This document shows, one piece after another, positions 16,078-24,542 of a DNA stretch of 64,000 nucleotides. The notes beneath the pieces are model-generated. The model searched no databases, was not told the origin of the DNA, and was given only the letters and a program-made list of their open reading frames with translations. The stretch is from assembly GCA_016699165.1 (NCBI GenBank), contig CP064963.1, forward strand, positions 1,612,001-1,676,000. Direction: 5' to 3'. Position 1 is the stretch's first letter; each line of letters starts with the position of its first letter. The position numbers were made by a program, and so were the translations under genes. The stretch is from Candidatus Melainabacteria bacterium (lineage in GTDB: Bacteria > Cyanobacteriota > Vampirovibrionia > Obscuribacterales > Obscuribacteraceae).

Positions 16078-18030
16078 GTGACTGAAGCTAAGAAACGAAA
16101 GTCTAGAGATGGCAGCACGTCTGGAAGCGGGCGCAAACGAAGCTCGCGTTCACTTGCCATCAAGGAGCTTGTGGAAAGCACCGTCACAAGAGCAAATGAG
16201 CCACGCCCCAAGCACAATTTTTCTGGGGGCAAATTGGTTTATGACACACGCATTGCCGACGATTGCATCCATCCAAACGAAGTTGTAAAAGACGAGCGCT
16301 TCTGGAAAATCGCACGGACGCTTGCAAGCTTTGCTGCTGAATCCTTTTCGGAAACATATGTACAGAAGAAGGTCATTACTGCTCAAAAGCGACGCGAGCG
16401 CAAAGCTTCGCGCATCAGACAAACACTCGTCGAGCTAGGTCCCACCTTCATCAAGCTAGGTCAGTTTTTGTCAGTTCGCCGCGACATTCTTTCAGAAGAG
16501 TTGGCCGAAGAGCTGGTTTTGTTGCAAGACCGAGTTCCGCCCATTCCCATTGAACAAGTAAGAGAGACTATAGAAACCGATTTAGGTGCCCCGCCAGAAG
16601 TTATTTTTTCACGCTTTGAAGAAACACCAATCGCTTCGGCAAGTATTGGACAAGTGCATCGAGCTTGGCTTTTAGACGGACACCCGGTCGCAGTTAAAAT
16701 TCAACGACCTCACCTAGCAACCAGATTTTATCAAGACTTAGGCTACATGCGCTTCGTCACACGCATAGGCTCGGTCATTCGCCCCACAGGCGACTGGGAT
16801 GCCTGGCTTAGCCTGTCAGATGAGTTTGGCAAAACTTTATTTGAAGAGCTAGATTATTTGCAGGAAGGCAAAAACGCAGACCGCATCAGGCATATGCTCA
16901 AGGAGCATATGGACATTCGCATTCCGCGCGTCTTCTGGAAGTACACTGGACGGCGAGTTTTAACGCTTGAATATATTCCTGGCATCAAAGTAGACCAGAT
17001 AGAACAGCTCAAAGACACAGGTCTTGACCTGGTTCATATCGGCAATAGCTTGATAAACGCCTTCATGGAGCAGGTTTTGCTTCATGGCTTTTTCCATGCA
17101 GACCCGCACTCGGGCAATATGGCTGTGGATGAGCGCGGCAATATCGTCCTTTACGATTTTGGCATGATCAGTGAAATCTCTGAAGAGCAGCGCCGTGCCA
17201 TTTTCGGTTGCGTCATTGCGGTCATAAAAGAAGACGTAGTCTCTCTTGTCAAGCACATGCGCACAATAGGTGTAATTAAAGAGAACGCCAATTCAGAATC
17301 GATAAAAAAAACGCTCGAGCCTTTTCTTGCTTATTACCAGGGCAAATCGATTAAGAACCTTGACTTCACCCATCTAGAATCCGAAATAGATGAGATTGCA
17401 GAAGCACGCGCCATAACCCTTCCACCAACTCTTGCTTACTTACTTCGCGCAGGCTCGTCGCTTGAAGGCATTGCCAGGAGACTGGATCCCAATTTTTCTT
17501 TTGTGGAAGCGGCAAAGCCCTCGCTCAAACGCCTCTTGATGAGCAGCCCGGAGCAAGCTCAAGAAGCGATGAAACTGGTCCAGGGCGAATATACAAACCT
17601 GATACGCGGCGTTTGGAATCGTTTCTTTGGACACTTGACCAAGTCCAAAGCTGATAAACCAGCCATATCCCAGTCAAGCATTGCTAAATCTTCACAGTCT
17701 AATTTGCAAGCTTTAAGCCCGATTCAGAATACTGAGGTCGAGGTAGATTCAGTAGCAGAGATTTCTCAGTCTCTTGTCGAATCAAGAGAAGAGAAAGAAA
17801 TAAGGCAATTAAAAGAAGAACTGACAAGGCTCGAAATCGAAGTCAAGGCCCAAAAGCAAAGTAAAATGGTCTACCTTACCGATTCGGTTTGGTTTATCGC
17901 TTTTGCAGGTTTTTATGCAACAGCCACTTTGATTCCTGAAACAAAAGAATTTGCTCCTCTTTTTTTGATTGGAAATGTATTTATGGTGGCAAAAGTATTA
18001 GTAAACCTCGTAAAATCAACGAGTCGCTAA
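16078..18030 (+). CDS. ABC1/UbiB (AarF) family atypical kinase
   Basis: This 650-residue member of the UbiB/ABC1/ADCK group is linked to prenyl-quinone synthesis and lipid handling. The family-specific KxGQ motif is in GPTFIKLGQFLSVRRDIL (residues ~120-137). The Ala-rich loop is ASASIGQVHRA, the catalytic Lys is in VAVKIQRP, HADPHSGNM (~340) is the catalytic loop, and LYDFGMI is the metal site. After ~520 comes a disordered Ser-rich linker and a coiled coil, then two C-terminal membrane helices (~600-645). The start is a GTG with no visible ribosome-binding site. Its exact substrate is unknown for most members. It may support a menaquinone or ubiquinone pool used by NDH-2. Confidence 0.92.
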   Translation: MTEAKKRKSRDGSTSGSGRKRSSRSLAIKELVESTVTRANEPRPKHNFSGGKLVYDTRIADDCIHPNEVVKDERFWKIARTLASFAAESFSETYVQKKVITAQKRRERKASRIRQTLVELGPTFIKLGQFLSVRRDILSEELAEELVLLQDRVPPIPIEQVRETIETDLGAPPEVIFSRFEETPIASASIGQVHRAWLLDGHPVAVKIQRPHLATRFYQDLGYMRFVTRIGSVIRPTGDWDAWLSLSDEFGKTLFEELDYLQEGKNADRIRHMLKEHMDIRIPRVFWKYTGRRVLTLEYIPGIKVDQIEQLKDTGLDLVHIGNSLINAFMEQVLLHGFFHADPHSGNMAVDERGNIVLYDFGMISEISEEQRRAIFGCVIAVIKEDVVSLVKHMRTIGVIKENANSESIKKTLEPFLAYYQGKSIKNLDFTHLESEIDEIAEARAITLPPTLAYLLRAGSSLEGIARRLDPNFSFVEAAKPSLKRLLMSSPEQAQEAMKLVQGEYTNLIRGVWNRFFGHLTKSKADKPAISQSSIAKSSQSNLQALSPIQNTEVEVDSVAEISQSLVESREEKEIRQLKEELTRLEIEVKAQKQSKMVYLTDSVWFIAFAGFYATATLIPETKEFAPLFLIGNVFMVAKVLVNLVKSTSR

Positions 18031-18137
18031 CACCGCCAATCTAGTAAGATTGCACAAGATGAATAAGCGAAGTTGTAAAGCAATTAAGAATACGGCGTGC
18101 ATGGCAAATAATCGACGAGGGTGGGGAGAGAGATAGA

Positions 18138-18899
18138 ATGCTGAAATGGCAAGCAGCGGCCCGAACTGATGCAGGTTGTCAGCGACAACGTAACGAAGAC
18201 AATTACTGGATGAGCCCGGACCATCGCGTTTTCGCAGTCGCAGACGGTATGGGTGGCGCAGTTGGTGGCTCTAGAGCAAGCAAATTGGCTGTCGAAGCCA
18301 TCGAAAAACTGTGGCAAGACGCACCACTTACTATTTTTACTGAAGACGAAATCAAGAAATGGCTTGAATCAGCTGTTGCTCATGCCAACTCCAGAGTTTG
18401 GTCCGAAGCCGAAGAAGACGCATCGGTCCGTGGAATGGGTACGACCGTTGTCGTAGCATTTCAGTCTGATAATAGTGTGCTCCAGATAGCCCACGTTGGA
18501 GACTCACGAGCTTATCTGTGCCGCGAAGGCAAACACAAACTTTTGACTAACGACCACTCAGTAGTTCAAGAAATGGTTCGCGCCGGTCGCTTGACCGAAG
18601 AGCAAGCCAGAATCAACCCCTACAAAAACTTGATTACTCGCTGCCTTGGTCATGAAGAGCGAGTCGAAATCGAACACACTCTAGTCGAGCTTAAGCCCAA
18701 AGATTGGGTCATACTTTGCTCCGATGGTCTTCCGACCGTTCTTCGCGATGAAGAAATCGGCGAAATTGCCGACGACAAGAAAGACCCTGATGGTGTTTGC
18801 GACGAATTAGTCAAACAAACAATCGACGGCGGCGCTCCGGACAATGTCACGGTCGTAGTCATAAAATACAGCGACGGTTCCAACAACGGCAGCAGCTAA
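18138..18899 (+). CDS. PP2C-family Ser/Thr protein phosphatase
   Basis: This is a 253-residue metal-dependent phosphatase of the Stp1/PrpC type. It has a complete motif set: TDAGCQRQRNEDNYW (~8-22), FAVADGMGGAVGG (~33-45, metal-binding Asp and DGMGG), IAHVGDSRAYLCR (~117-129), WVILCSDGL (~192-200) and GAPDNVTVVVI near the end (~234-244). It removes phosphate from Ser/Thr, most likely from targets of the kinase encoded two genes downstream. GGGGAGAGAGA precedes the ATG. It is the first gene of a PP2C-FHA-kinase run. Confidence 0.94.
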   Translation: MLKWQAAARTDAGCQRQRNEDNYWMSPDHRVFAVADGMGGAVGGSRASKLAVEAIEKLWQDAPLTIFTEDEIKKWLESAVAHANSRVWSEAEEDASVRGMGTTVVVAFQSDNSVLQIAHVGDSRAYLCREGKHKLLTNDHSVVQEMVRAGRLTEEQARINPYKNLITRCLGHEERVEIEHTLVELKPKDWVILCSDGLPTVLRDEEIGEIADDKKDPDGVCDELVKQTIDGGAPDNVTVVVIKYSDGSNNGSS

Positions 18900-18919
18900 T
18901 TCCGCGAGAGTCAAAGCTA

Positions 18920-19357
18920 ATGGACAGTGGTCTTTGCAGTCGTTGCGGTGGAAACCTAACTTCAAACGGAGTTTGTACCGTATGTGGTCAGGACTCGCAT
19001 AATCCCGGAGCCAGCGCTCAAATGGGTGGCGGTCAAGGCATGCATCCAGGTCAAGGGCAAGCAGCAAACAAACGTGCCATTCTATTTAATAGACTGACCA
19101 ACCAAAGATTTTCGCTTGTGCAGTCAGTAAGCAAAATCGGACGCGACCAGACAAATCATATTCCTCTCACAAACGATCATTATATATCGCGTAATCACGC
19201 CTGGGTTTTGCAAATGCAAGGTGGTTACTGGATTGAAGATCTCGGCTCGACCAACGGCACCATGTTGAATGGCGAATTGCTGCGTGAAAGACAGCAAATA
19301 AACGCAGGCGACTTGCTCACCCTTGGGAAAACCGAACTTGTCTTCTTGATGGAATAA
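18920..19357 (+). CDS. FHA-domain protein with N-terminal zinc ribbon
   Basis: This is a 145-residue adaptor. The N-terminus has two CxxC pairs (CSRCGG...CTVCG, residues ~5-20), a zinc ribbon. A Gly/Gln-rich linker is followed by a forkhead-associated domain with SKIGRDQTNHIPL, HYISRNHAWV (the phospho-Thr-binding SRxH) and DLGSTNGTMLNG. FHA domains bind phosphothreonine, so it should read kinase output. The ATG at 18920 starts just before the ribbon; a longer frame inside the phosphatase gene has no family features. It lies 20 bp after the phosphatase stop and 9 bp before the kinase. Confidence 0.92.
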   Translation: MDSGLCSRCGGNLTSNGVCTVCGQDSHNPGASAQMGGGQGMHPGQGQAANKRAILFNRLTNQRFSLVQSVSKIGRDQTNHIPLTNDHYISRNHAWVLQMQGGYWIEDLGSTNGTMLNGELLRERQQINAGDLLTLGKTELVFLME

Positions 19358-19366
19358 GTTCAGTTC

Positions 19367-21370
19367 ATGGTAGGCAAGTACGATAATTTCAAAATTCTCT
19401 CAGAACTTGGGAGAGGCGGAATGGGCATTGTCTATAAAGCTCAAGACAAACGCTCAGGAAACATCATTGCCATCAAACAGCTTTTGCTTGAATCAGTCGA
19501 CCCACAAAAACACGACGAGTTCAAAGACCGCTTCGTACGCGAATCTAAAACCGCACTGAGACTTAATCACGAAAATATTGTCAAAGTGCTCGAAGTATCA
19601 GAAAATCCTGGTGACTATTTTTATGTGATGGAATACCTGGATGGTCGCAGTTTGCGTGATGATTTACTTAAGCGCTCAAAGCCTTATTCAATCGAAGACT
19701 TCTGGCCAATATTGAGACAAATAACAGAAGGACTTTCTTTTGCTCACGCAATGAATGTGGTGCATCGAGACGTAAAGCCAGATAACATCTTTTTATTGCG
19801 CGACGGCACAGTTAAAATCACCGACTTTGGTATCGCGCGCGCAGCCGACTTTGAAGCGACTCACTTGACCAAAACCGGTGTCATGCTTGGCACGCTTGCA
19901 TACGTCTCGCCAGAACAATTGCAAAATGCAAAGAACGTAGACCACAGAGCAGACATTTTTTCTCTTGCAGTTGTCACTTATGAAGCGCTTTCAGGCAAAC
20001 TTCCTTTCACTGGAGAAGGTATCGCTCAGACTATAGTCAAAATCATGTCTTCAGAAGAAGTGCCGCTCAACAAACTGAACTCAGCTATTCCAGAAGAGCT
20101 TGCCGCAGTAGTTTCCAAAGCACTACGCAAAAAACCAAAAGATCGCTATCGTGCCACCAAAGAATTTTTGCGCGACTTTCAAGTTTGTGCTGAGAAAATT
20201 TGTGGCGATTTAGGCAGTTCGCTAGAAGACTTAAATACATGGGTCGAACACAATGTCGAAAAGCCAATTGATATTTCGACGTTTGATTCGCACGACACAA
20301 GACAAAAACAAATGGATGCCGAGCGCGCAAAAGCAGAAGCAGTAACATCCTGCTCAGATATTGTGGCCGTTCCCGCAGTTACCAATGTTTCAAGTCCCAG
20401 CCCGGTCCCTAGTGCAAGTTCCTACAATTCAAAGCCACAAGACGCAACCGAAGTAAGTCAAGGTGGTGGCGTGCCATTTTTCAATTTAATAGACTACACT
20501 CCAATCACCTGGCTCAAAACCATTTCGCATTTTGGCGATAGTCGCAGCACTTTTGAAGAACCAAATGCGGTGGCATATCGCTCCGGACGTTTGGTCATCT
20601 CAGATGCTGCCCGCCGCGAAGCGTATGCTTACAACAACGATGGTCGCTGGGTCTTGAATCTAAAAGCAGACCCAAGTGTTCAGCAATCAAAAACAAATGG
20701 TGGTCGCCTGTCCAAACCAAGCGGCATAGTGATAGACGAGCGTGGACGAATTTATGTTTGCGACTCTAGCGATCATTTTATAAGAGTCTTTAATAATCAA
20801 GGCAACTTTATCAAAGACTTCAAAAACATCCAGGGCAAAGAAGGCGGTCTTCAAGGCATCGCCCTTGATACTTCCGGTTTGCTTTACGCAAGCGATCAAA
20901 ACAATGGTTGTCTGCAAGTGTTTCAATCAGACATGGGACTATGGGTGAGAACGATTGGCGCTAAAGGTCGCGAGCAAGGACAGTTTCAACTGCCTGCCGG
21001 ACTTACATGCGACAAGCAAAATAGAATAATAGCCTCCGACTATGGCACAAGTCGTATATCTATCTTTAATAAAACCGGCATGTTCATACGATCCTTTGGC
21101 GAAAAAGGAAAGTCGTCGGGCATGTTCAACTTGCCCAAAGCAGTGGCTGTAGACAGAATGGATCGCATATTTGTATTAGACTCACTCAATCATCGTATTC
21201 AAGTGTTTGGCTCGTCTGGAAACTGGCTTTGCACCTATGGCTCGCTTGGTAAAGAAAAAGATCAATTTTGTGGTCCCAGCGACCTTTGCATTGACAATCA
21301 GAATAACCTTTTATTTGTAGCGGACAAAGGAAATAAACGTATTCAAGTTTTGGAGTTAAAGTTCAAGTAA
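19367..21370 (+). CDS. PknB-type Ser/Thr kinase with C-terminal NHL propeller
   Basis: This 667-residue kinase is complete at the N-terminus. It has the glycine loop LGRGGMGIVYKAQD (~13-26), the catalytic Lys in IIAIKQL (~40), HRDVKPDNIFLL (~137-148) and the DFGIAR/GTLAYVSPEQL activation segment. A Ser/Pro/Ala linker (~325-375) has no clear membrane helix. Residues ~390-667 carry NHL-type repeats (e.g. GIVIDERGRIYVCDSSDH, AVAVDRMDRIFVLDSLNHRI) that should fold as a beta-propeller. PASTA or sensory domains are the usual partners, so the propeller is probably the input or scaffold domain. Without a membrane segment the kinase may be cytosolic. Confidence 0.93.
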   Translation: MVGKYDNFKILSELGRGGMGIVYKAQDKRSGNIIAIKQLLLESVDPQKHDEFKDRFVRESKTALRLNHENIVKVLEVSENPGDYFYVMEYLDGRSLRDDLLKRSKPYSIEDFWPILRQITEGLSFAHAMNVVHRDVKPDNIFLLRDGTVKITDFGIARAADFEATHLTKTGVMLGTLAYVSPEQLQNAKNVDHRADIFSLAVVTYEALSGKLPFTGEGIAQTIVKIMSSEEVPLNKLNSAIPEELAAVVSKALRKKPKDRYRATKEFLRDFQVCAEKICGDLGSSLEDLNTWVEHNVEKPIDISTFDSHDTRQKQMDAERAKAEAVTSCSDIVAVPAVTNVSSPSPVPSASSYNSKPQDATEVSQGGGVPFFNLIDYTPITWLKTISHFGDSRSTFEEPNAVAYRSGRLVISDAARREAYAYNNDGRWVLNLKADPSVQQSKTNGGRLSKPSGIVIDERGRIYVCDSSDHFIRVFNNQGNFIKDFKNIQGKEGGLQGIALDTSGLLYASDQNNGCLQVFQSDMGLWVRTIGAKGREQGQFQLPAGLTCDKQNRIIASDYGTSRISIFNKTGMFIRSFGEKGKSSGMFNLPKAVAVDRMDRIFVLDSLNHRIQVFGSSGNWLCTYGSLGKEKDQFCGPSDLCIDNQNNLLFVADKGNKRIQVLELKFK

Positions 21371-21371
21371 G

Positions 21372-22031
21372 ATGTCGACCCAAATAATACTCGCCTCAAC
21401 ATCTCCCCGACGCAAAGAAATCATGCGCAACATGGGACTAGACTTTTTGACAGTTCCCGCCGACATAGACGAAACACTGCCCGATGACATGCCCGCGGAC
21501 ACAGGCGTTTTGCAGTTGGCAATAGAAAAAGCACGCACCACACTCGATATCGTTAAAAATAATGGCACACTTGATAGTTCAGTCAAAAAATTAGTGATAA
21601 TTGGCGCAGACACAACAGTTGTATTAGATGGTCGAATGGTCGGCAAGCCAGACGACAGAGCGCATGCCATTGAAATATTGCAAAAACTAAACGGACAGCC
21701 ACATGATGTTTTCACTGGTGTTTGTGTCATTGCTTGCGATTTAGAAAACAATAAAATAGACGAGTTTAGCGACCTTTCAAAATCCAGAGTATATTTTCGC
21801 CAATTGACTCAAACAGAAATCGAATCTTATGTAGACTCTAAAGAACCGATGGATAAAGCCGGCGCTTATGCGCTTCAAGGCATAGGATCTGCACTGGTTG
21901 AGCGAATAGATGGATGTTTCACCAACGTAATTGGTCTATCTGCACCACTTGCAGTATCACTCTTGCGCAAAGCCGGTCTTTCTATCTTAGGCGAAAGCAA
22001 TGAAAAACAAAACGATAAAGCAAGAGTTTGA
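21372..22031 (+). CDS. maf: Maf-family nucleoside triphosphate pyrophosphatase
   Basis: This 219-residue house-cleaning enzyme hydrolyses non-canonical or modified nucleotides (dTTP/UTP/m7GTP subfamilies) to monophosphates and pyrophosphate. Motifs are ILASTSPRRKEIMR (~5-18), the catalytic GADTTVVLDGRMVGKPDD (~77-94), QPHDVFTGVCV (~110) and the MDKAGAYALQGIG block (~157-169). It begins one base after the kinase stop and its 3' end overlaps the next gene by 32 bp. Overproduction of Maf in Bacillus blocks septation, but its division role is not clear. Confidence 0.93.
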   Translation: MSTQIILASTSPRRKEIMRNMGLDFLTVPADIDETLPDDMPADTGVLQLAIEKARTTLDIVKNNGTLDSSVKKLVIIGADTTVVLDGRMVGKPDDRAHAIEILQKLNGQPHDVFTGVCVIACDLENNKIDEFSDLSKSRVYFRQLTQTEIESYVDSKEPMDKAGAYALQGIGSALVERIDGCFTNVIGLSAPLAVSLLRKAGLSILGESNEKQNDKARV

Positions 22032-23175
22032 AAACTCAAAAGTATTTACTCTGGCCAGAGAAAAGTTTCCCATCATGGAACTTTTGCAAGCTCACCTTAT
22101 AAAAGATGGCAACATGGCAGGCAAAACCATTGGCTGGAATTGTCATTTGACTTCAATCACTGCCCTTGCAGCCAACGTGCTTCTCACCGCTGGCGCCAAG
22201 CTCTATATGAGCGAATGCAATGCAAGTACTTCGGAAGATATAGCTTGCGAATATATGCAAACGCAAGGTGCCACCATTTACAGAGGACGCGGAGCCAAAG
22301 AAGAAGTTATATCTAAATCGTGCCACGTCATATCTGATACGGGGCTTGATCTAATCTCGACTTATTTACAAAAAGAATCGCTGCATAAATTCGGCGACAA
22401 TTTAAATGGCGCTTGCGAAATAACCACAAGTGGTATCACTCGGTTGCGCAAACTTAAAGATGTGCCGTTTCCAGTGATTAACCTCAACGATGGAATAATT
22501 AAATCGCGCATCGAAAATTTCCATGGTGTGGGCGAAGGAATGGTCGAAGCCTTAAATTCACTCATCGCAAAAACCTGGCAAAACAAAACAATTGGTGTGG
22601 TCGGCTACGGATATGTTGGCGCTGGTACCGCAAGATATCTTTCTATGGAAGGTGCCAGTGTAGTCGTCGCCGAAATCAATCCGGTGAGAGCACTTTTAGC
22701 TCATTACGACCGCTTTGCGGTGTCGAATTTAAATGACCTGGCTGCACTATGTCCCATTATTATTACCGCCACCGGTCAGAGCAATTTGCTAGACGAACAT
22801 TTCTTTGATCGCTGTGTGGATGGTGTCCTAATCGTTAACGCCGGGCACTGGAGTGATGAAATCAATCTCACACTTCTTGCCAGTTTAGCCAAAGAAATTG
22901 ACGACACAAAGCCTGGAATCAAAACTTTCTTATTGAAGAAGTCGGGTAAGAAAATTTCAATCGCTTTAGATGGCAACCCTGCAAACGTGGTGCTATTGAC
23001 CGGTTCCATCGAACCAACCCTGCTTCACTTGACTTCCGAAATCTTATCGATATCCTATTTGATTAATCAATCTAATACTCAAAGACTGGCTTTTGGCGAA
23101 CTTAAAGTCCCGGACGCGGTAGAATATACAGTCGGCAATCTTGCGCTGGAAGCGCTAGGCCACAGAGCTGACTAA
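22000..23175 (+). CDS. Divergent S-adenosylhomocysteine hydrolase-like protein
   Basis: This is a 391-residue relative of adenosylhomocysteinase. The Rossmann NAD site is strong: GVVGYGYVGAGTARYL with AEINPVRALLAHYD after it, then IVNAGHWSDEINLT (canonical: NIGHFD.EID). The substrate half is altered. The usual HMTxQTA is HLTSITA, the catalytic KSKFDNxYG is KSRIENFHG (Lys kept, Asp changed to Glu), the Cys after it is missing, and the C-terminal GHPS and the KPxxYRY tail are replaced. The 32-bp overlap with maf is real because the conserved fold begins soon after 22000. It may hydrolyse a different thioether nucleoside or be an NAD-binding regulator. Confidence 0.82.
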   Translation: MKNKTIKQEFENSKVFTLAREKFPIMELLQAHLIKDGNMAGKTIGWNCHLTSITALAANVLLTAGAKLYMSECNASTSEDIACEYMQTQGATIYRGRGAKEEVISKSCHVISDTGLDLISTYLQKESLHKFGDNLNGACEITTSGITRLRKLKDVPFPVINLNDGIIKSRIENFHGVGEGMVEALNSLIAKTWQNKTIGVVGYGYVGAGTARYLSMEGASVVVAEINPVRALLAHYDRFAVSNLNDLAALCPIIITATGQSNLLDEHFFDRCVDGVLIVNAGHWSDEINLTLLASLAKEIDDTKPGIKTFLLKKSGKKISIALDGNPANVVLLTGSIEPTLLHLTSEILSISYLINQSNTQRLAFGELKVPDAVEYTVGNLALEALGHRAD

Positions 23176-23193
23176 TATTATTCGCTTCAAAAA

Positions 23194-24507
23194 ATGAACC
23201 AAAAAATTATCCTCTTCTCAATCATTTCCTGCCTCGCCTTTGGTGGCACACAATTACAAGTCCAAGTTTGTGCCCAAGAAAAAGAAGGCTCAATGGACGA
23301 TGTCTGGACAGACAATCACGCAAGTCCTGGTGCTAGTTCAACTGCTACTCCAAGCTCGACTTCGGCTGCGACAAGCACTCCAGTTGTCACCTCGCTCGAT
23401 TCTTTTTCTGTCACCAAATTAAAATCTAGCGAATTTGTAAATTTGGGAAGCTGGCCCCAAATTGGTCCATTTGAAGACACAGACAACAAAGATGTTTTGA
23501 AAGACCGCTTCGAAAACAAGCTGACCATCGCCTCCACCGATGATTCAATCACTTCGGCACAACTAGACTTGAGCAAAAATACAGGCAAGTTCGACGACAA
23601 AATGCGCGTGCAAGTAGCACTCGATTTCTTGCTCGAATCGCTTGGAGCCAAATCGGGTGACATTGCCACCATCAATAATTCTATCGATAGAGAATTTGAA
23701 AAAATCAATCAGGAAGCAGTCAACCTCAATGCTGGTCCTTACCAAGTCGCACTAGCTAAGAGCGCTTCTGAAACTCCCGGCTTTTCAATGACTGTCACAA
23801 AAGCCGTGGCGGTCGAAAATACTATTGCCACCACAAGTGGAGTCACACCTCCTGAGCAGACAAATCCTAGTTGGAATCAAACACCATCTAAAAGCGAGCC
23901 AGACTTAGAAAACACATCACCCACAGTGCCCGATAATCCAGACACTCAAGTGAAGACCACTGCGAACGGAACTACTTATACAAGAACACCTAAAACAACT
24001 CAGACTGCTTCTATAAATCCAAATTCGAGCAAGTTCTCCATTCAGACAACTTCTCCTACTGTTTCAACTCCAGTTAAAACCACTCCTGAGCGCACACCTC
24101 CTGCGACTAAATCTAAAGAAGAAAAGCTAAGAACTGATTTTGAAAATCTGGTAGTTGGCTGGCAAAACATTCGCCGCTCTGTAGTAAAAAGCAGGCAGAC
24201 TCAAAACCTGACGAAAATACTGGGTGGAAAAGCGCTAGCAAACCAGAGCCAGGCCATAAAATGGCTTTTAGACCACGACATGTATTATGAGTTCGAACCT
24301 CGCTCACTCAAGATGACAGATTTCAGACCTGTAGTGCCTGATACTAAATACGAGATAGACATAAGTATTCAAGAGCGTCAGAAAAAATTCAGCGCAAAAA
24401 CAATGAAAATACTTACCGACGTTGAAAAGGACTACAAGGCAACGTATACAGTAGAAAAAATACGTGGTGCATGGCTAATAACTGATTCCGTATTGCATGC
24501 CAATTAG
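23194..24507 (+). CDS. Secreted protein with C-terminal ARC6-IMS-like (DUF4101) domain
   Basis: This 437-residue exported protein has a signal peptide (KIILFSIISCLAFGGTQLQV) and a disordered Thr/Ser/Pro-rich middle (~200-310). Residues ~310-437 resemble the IMS domain of plant ARC6 and cyanobacterial proteins: NLVVGWQNIRRSVV, LTKILGGKALANQSQ, then a beta-rich half that ends YTVEKIRGAWLITDSVL. ARC6/Ftn2 link FtsZ to the membrane; in plants the IMS domain binds PDV proteins in the intermembrane space. I infer an envelope role but no division role is shown. An N-terminal piece around residue 80 (GSWPQIGPFEDTDNKD) is unassigned. Confidence 0.72.
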   Translation: MNQKIILFSIISCLAFGGTQLQVQVCAQEKEGSMDDVWTDNHASPGASSTATPSSTSAATSTPVVTSLDSFSVTKLKSSEFVNLGSWPQIGPFEDTDNKDVLKDRFENKLTIASTDDSITSAQLDLSKNTGKFDDKMRVQVALDFLLESLGAKSGDIATINNSIDREFEKINQEAVNLNAGPYQVALAKSASETPGFSMTVTKAVAVENTIATTSGVTPPEQTNPSWNQTPSKSEPDLENTSPTVPDNPDTQVKTTANGTTYTRTPKTTQTASINPNSSKFSIQTTSPTVSTPVKTTPERTPPATKSKEEKLRTDFENLVVGWQNIRRSVVKSRQTQNLTKILGGKALANQSQAIKWLLDHDMYYEFEPRSLKMTDFRPVVPDTKYEIDISIQERQKKFSAKTMKILTDVEKDYKATYTVEKIRGAWLITDSVLHAN

Positions 24508-24542
24508 GTAAAATTCCGTAAGGGAATTAATTGAGGACTCTG

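Noticed and set aside
18037..18052. Hairpin CAATCT-AGTA-AGATTG after the UbiB gene as terminator
   Set aside because: Only six base pairs, AT-rich, without a T-tract.
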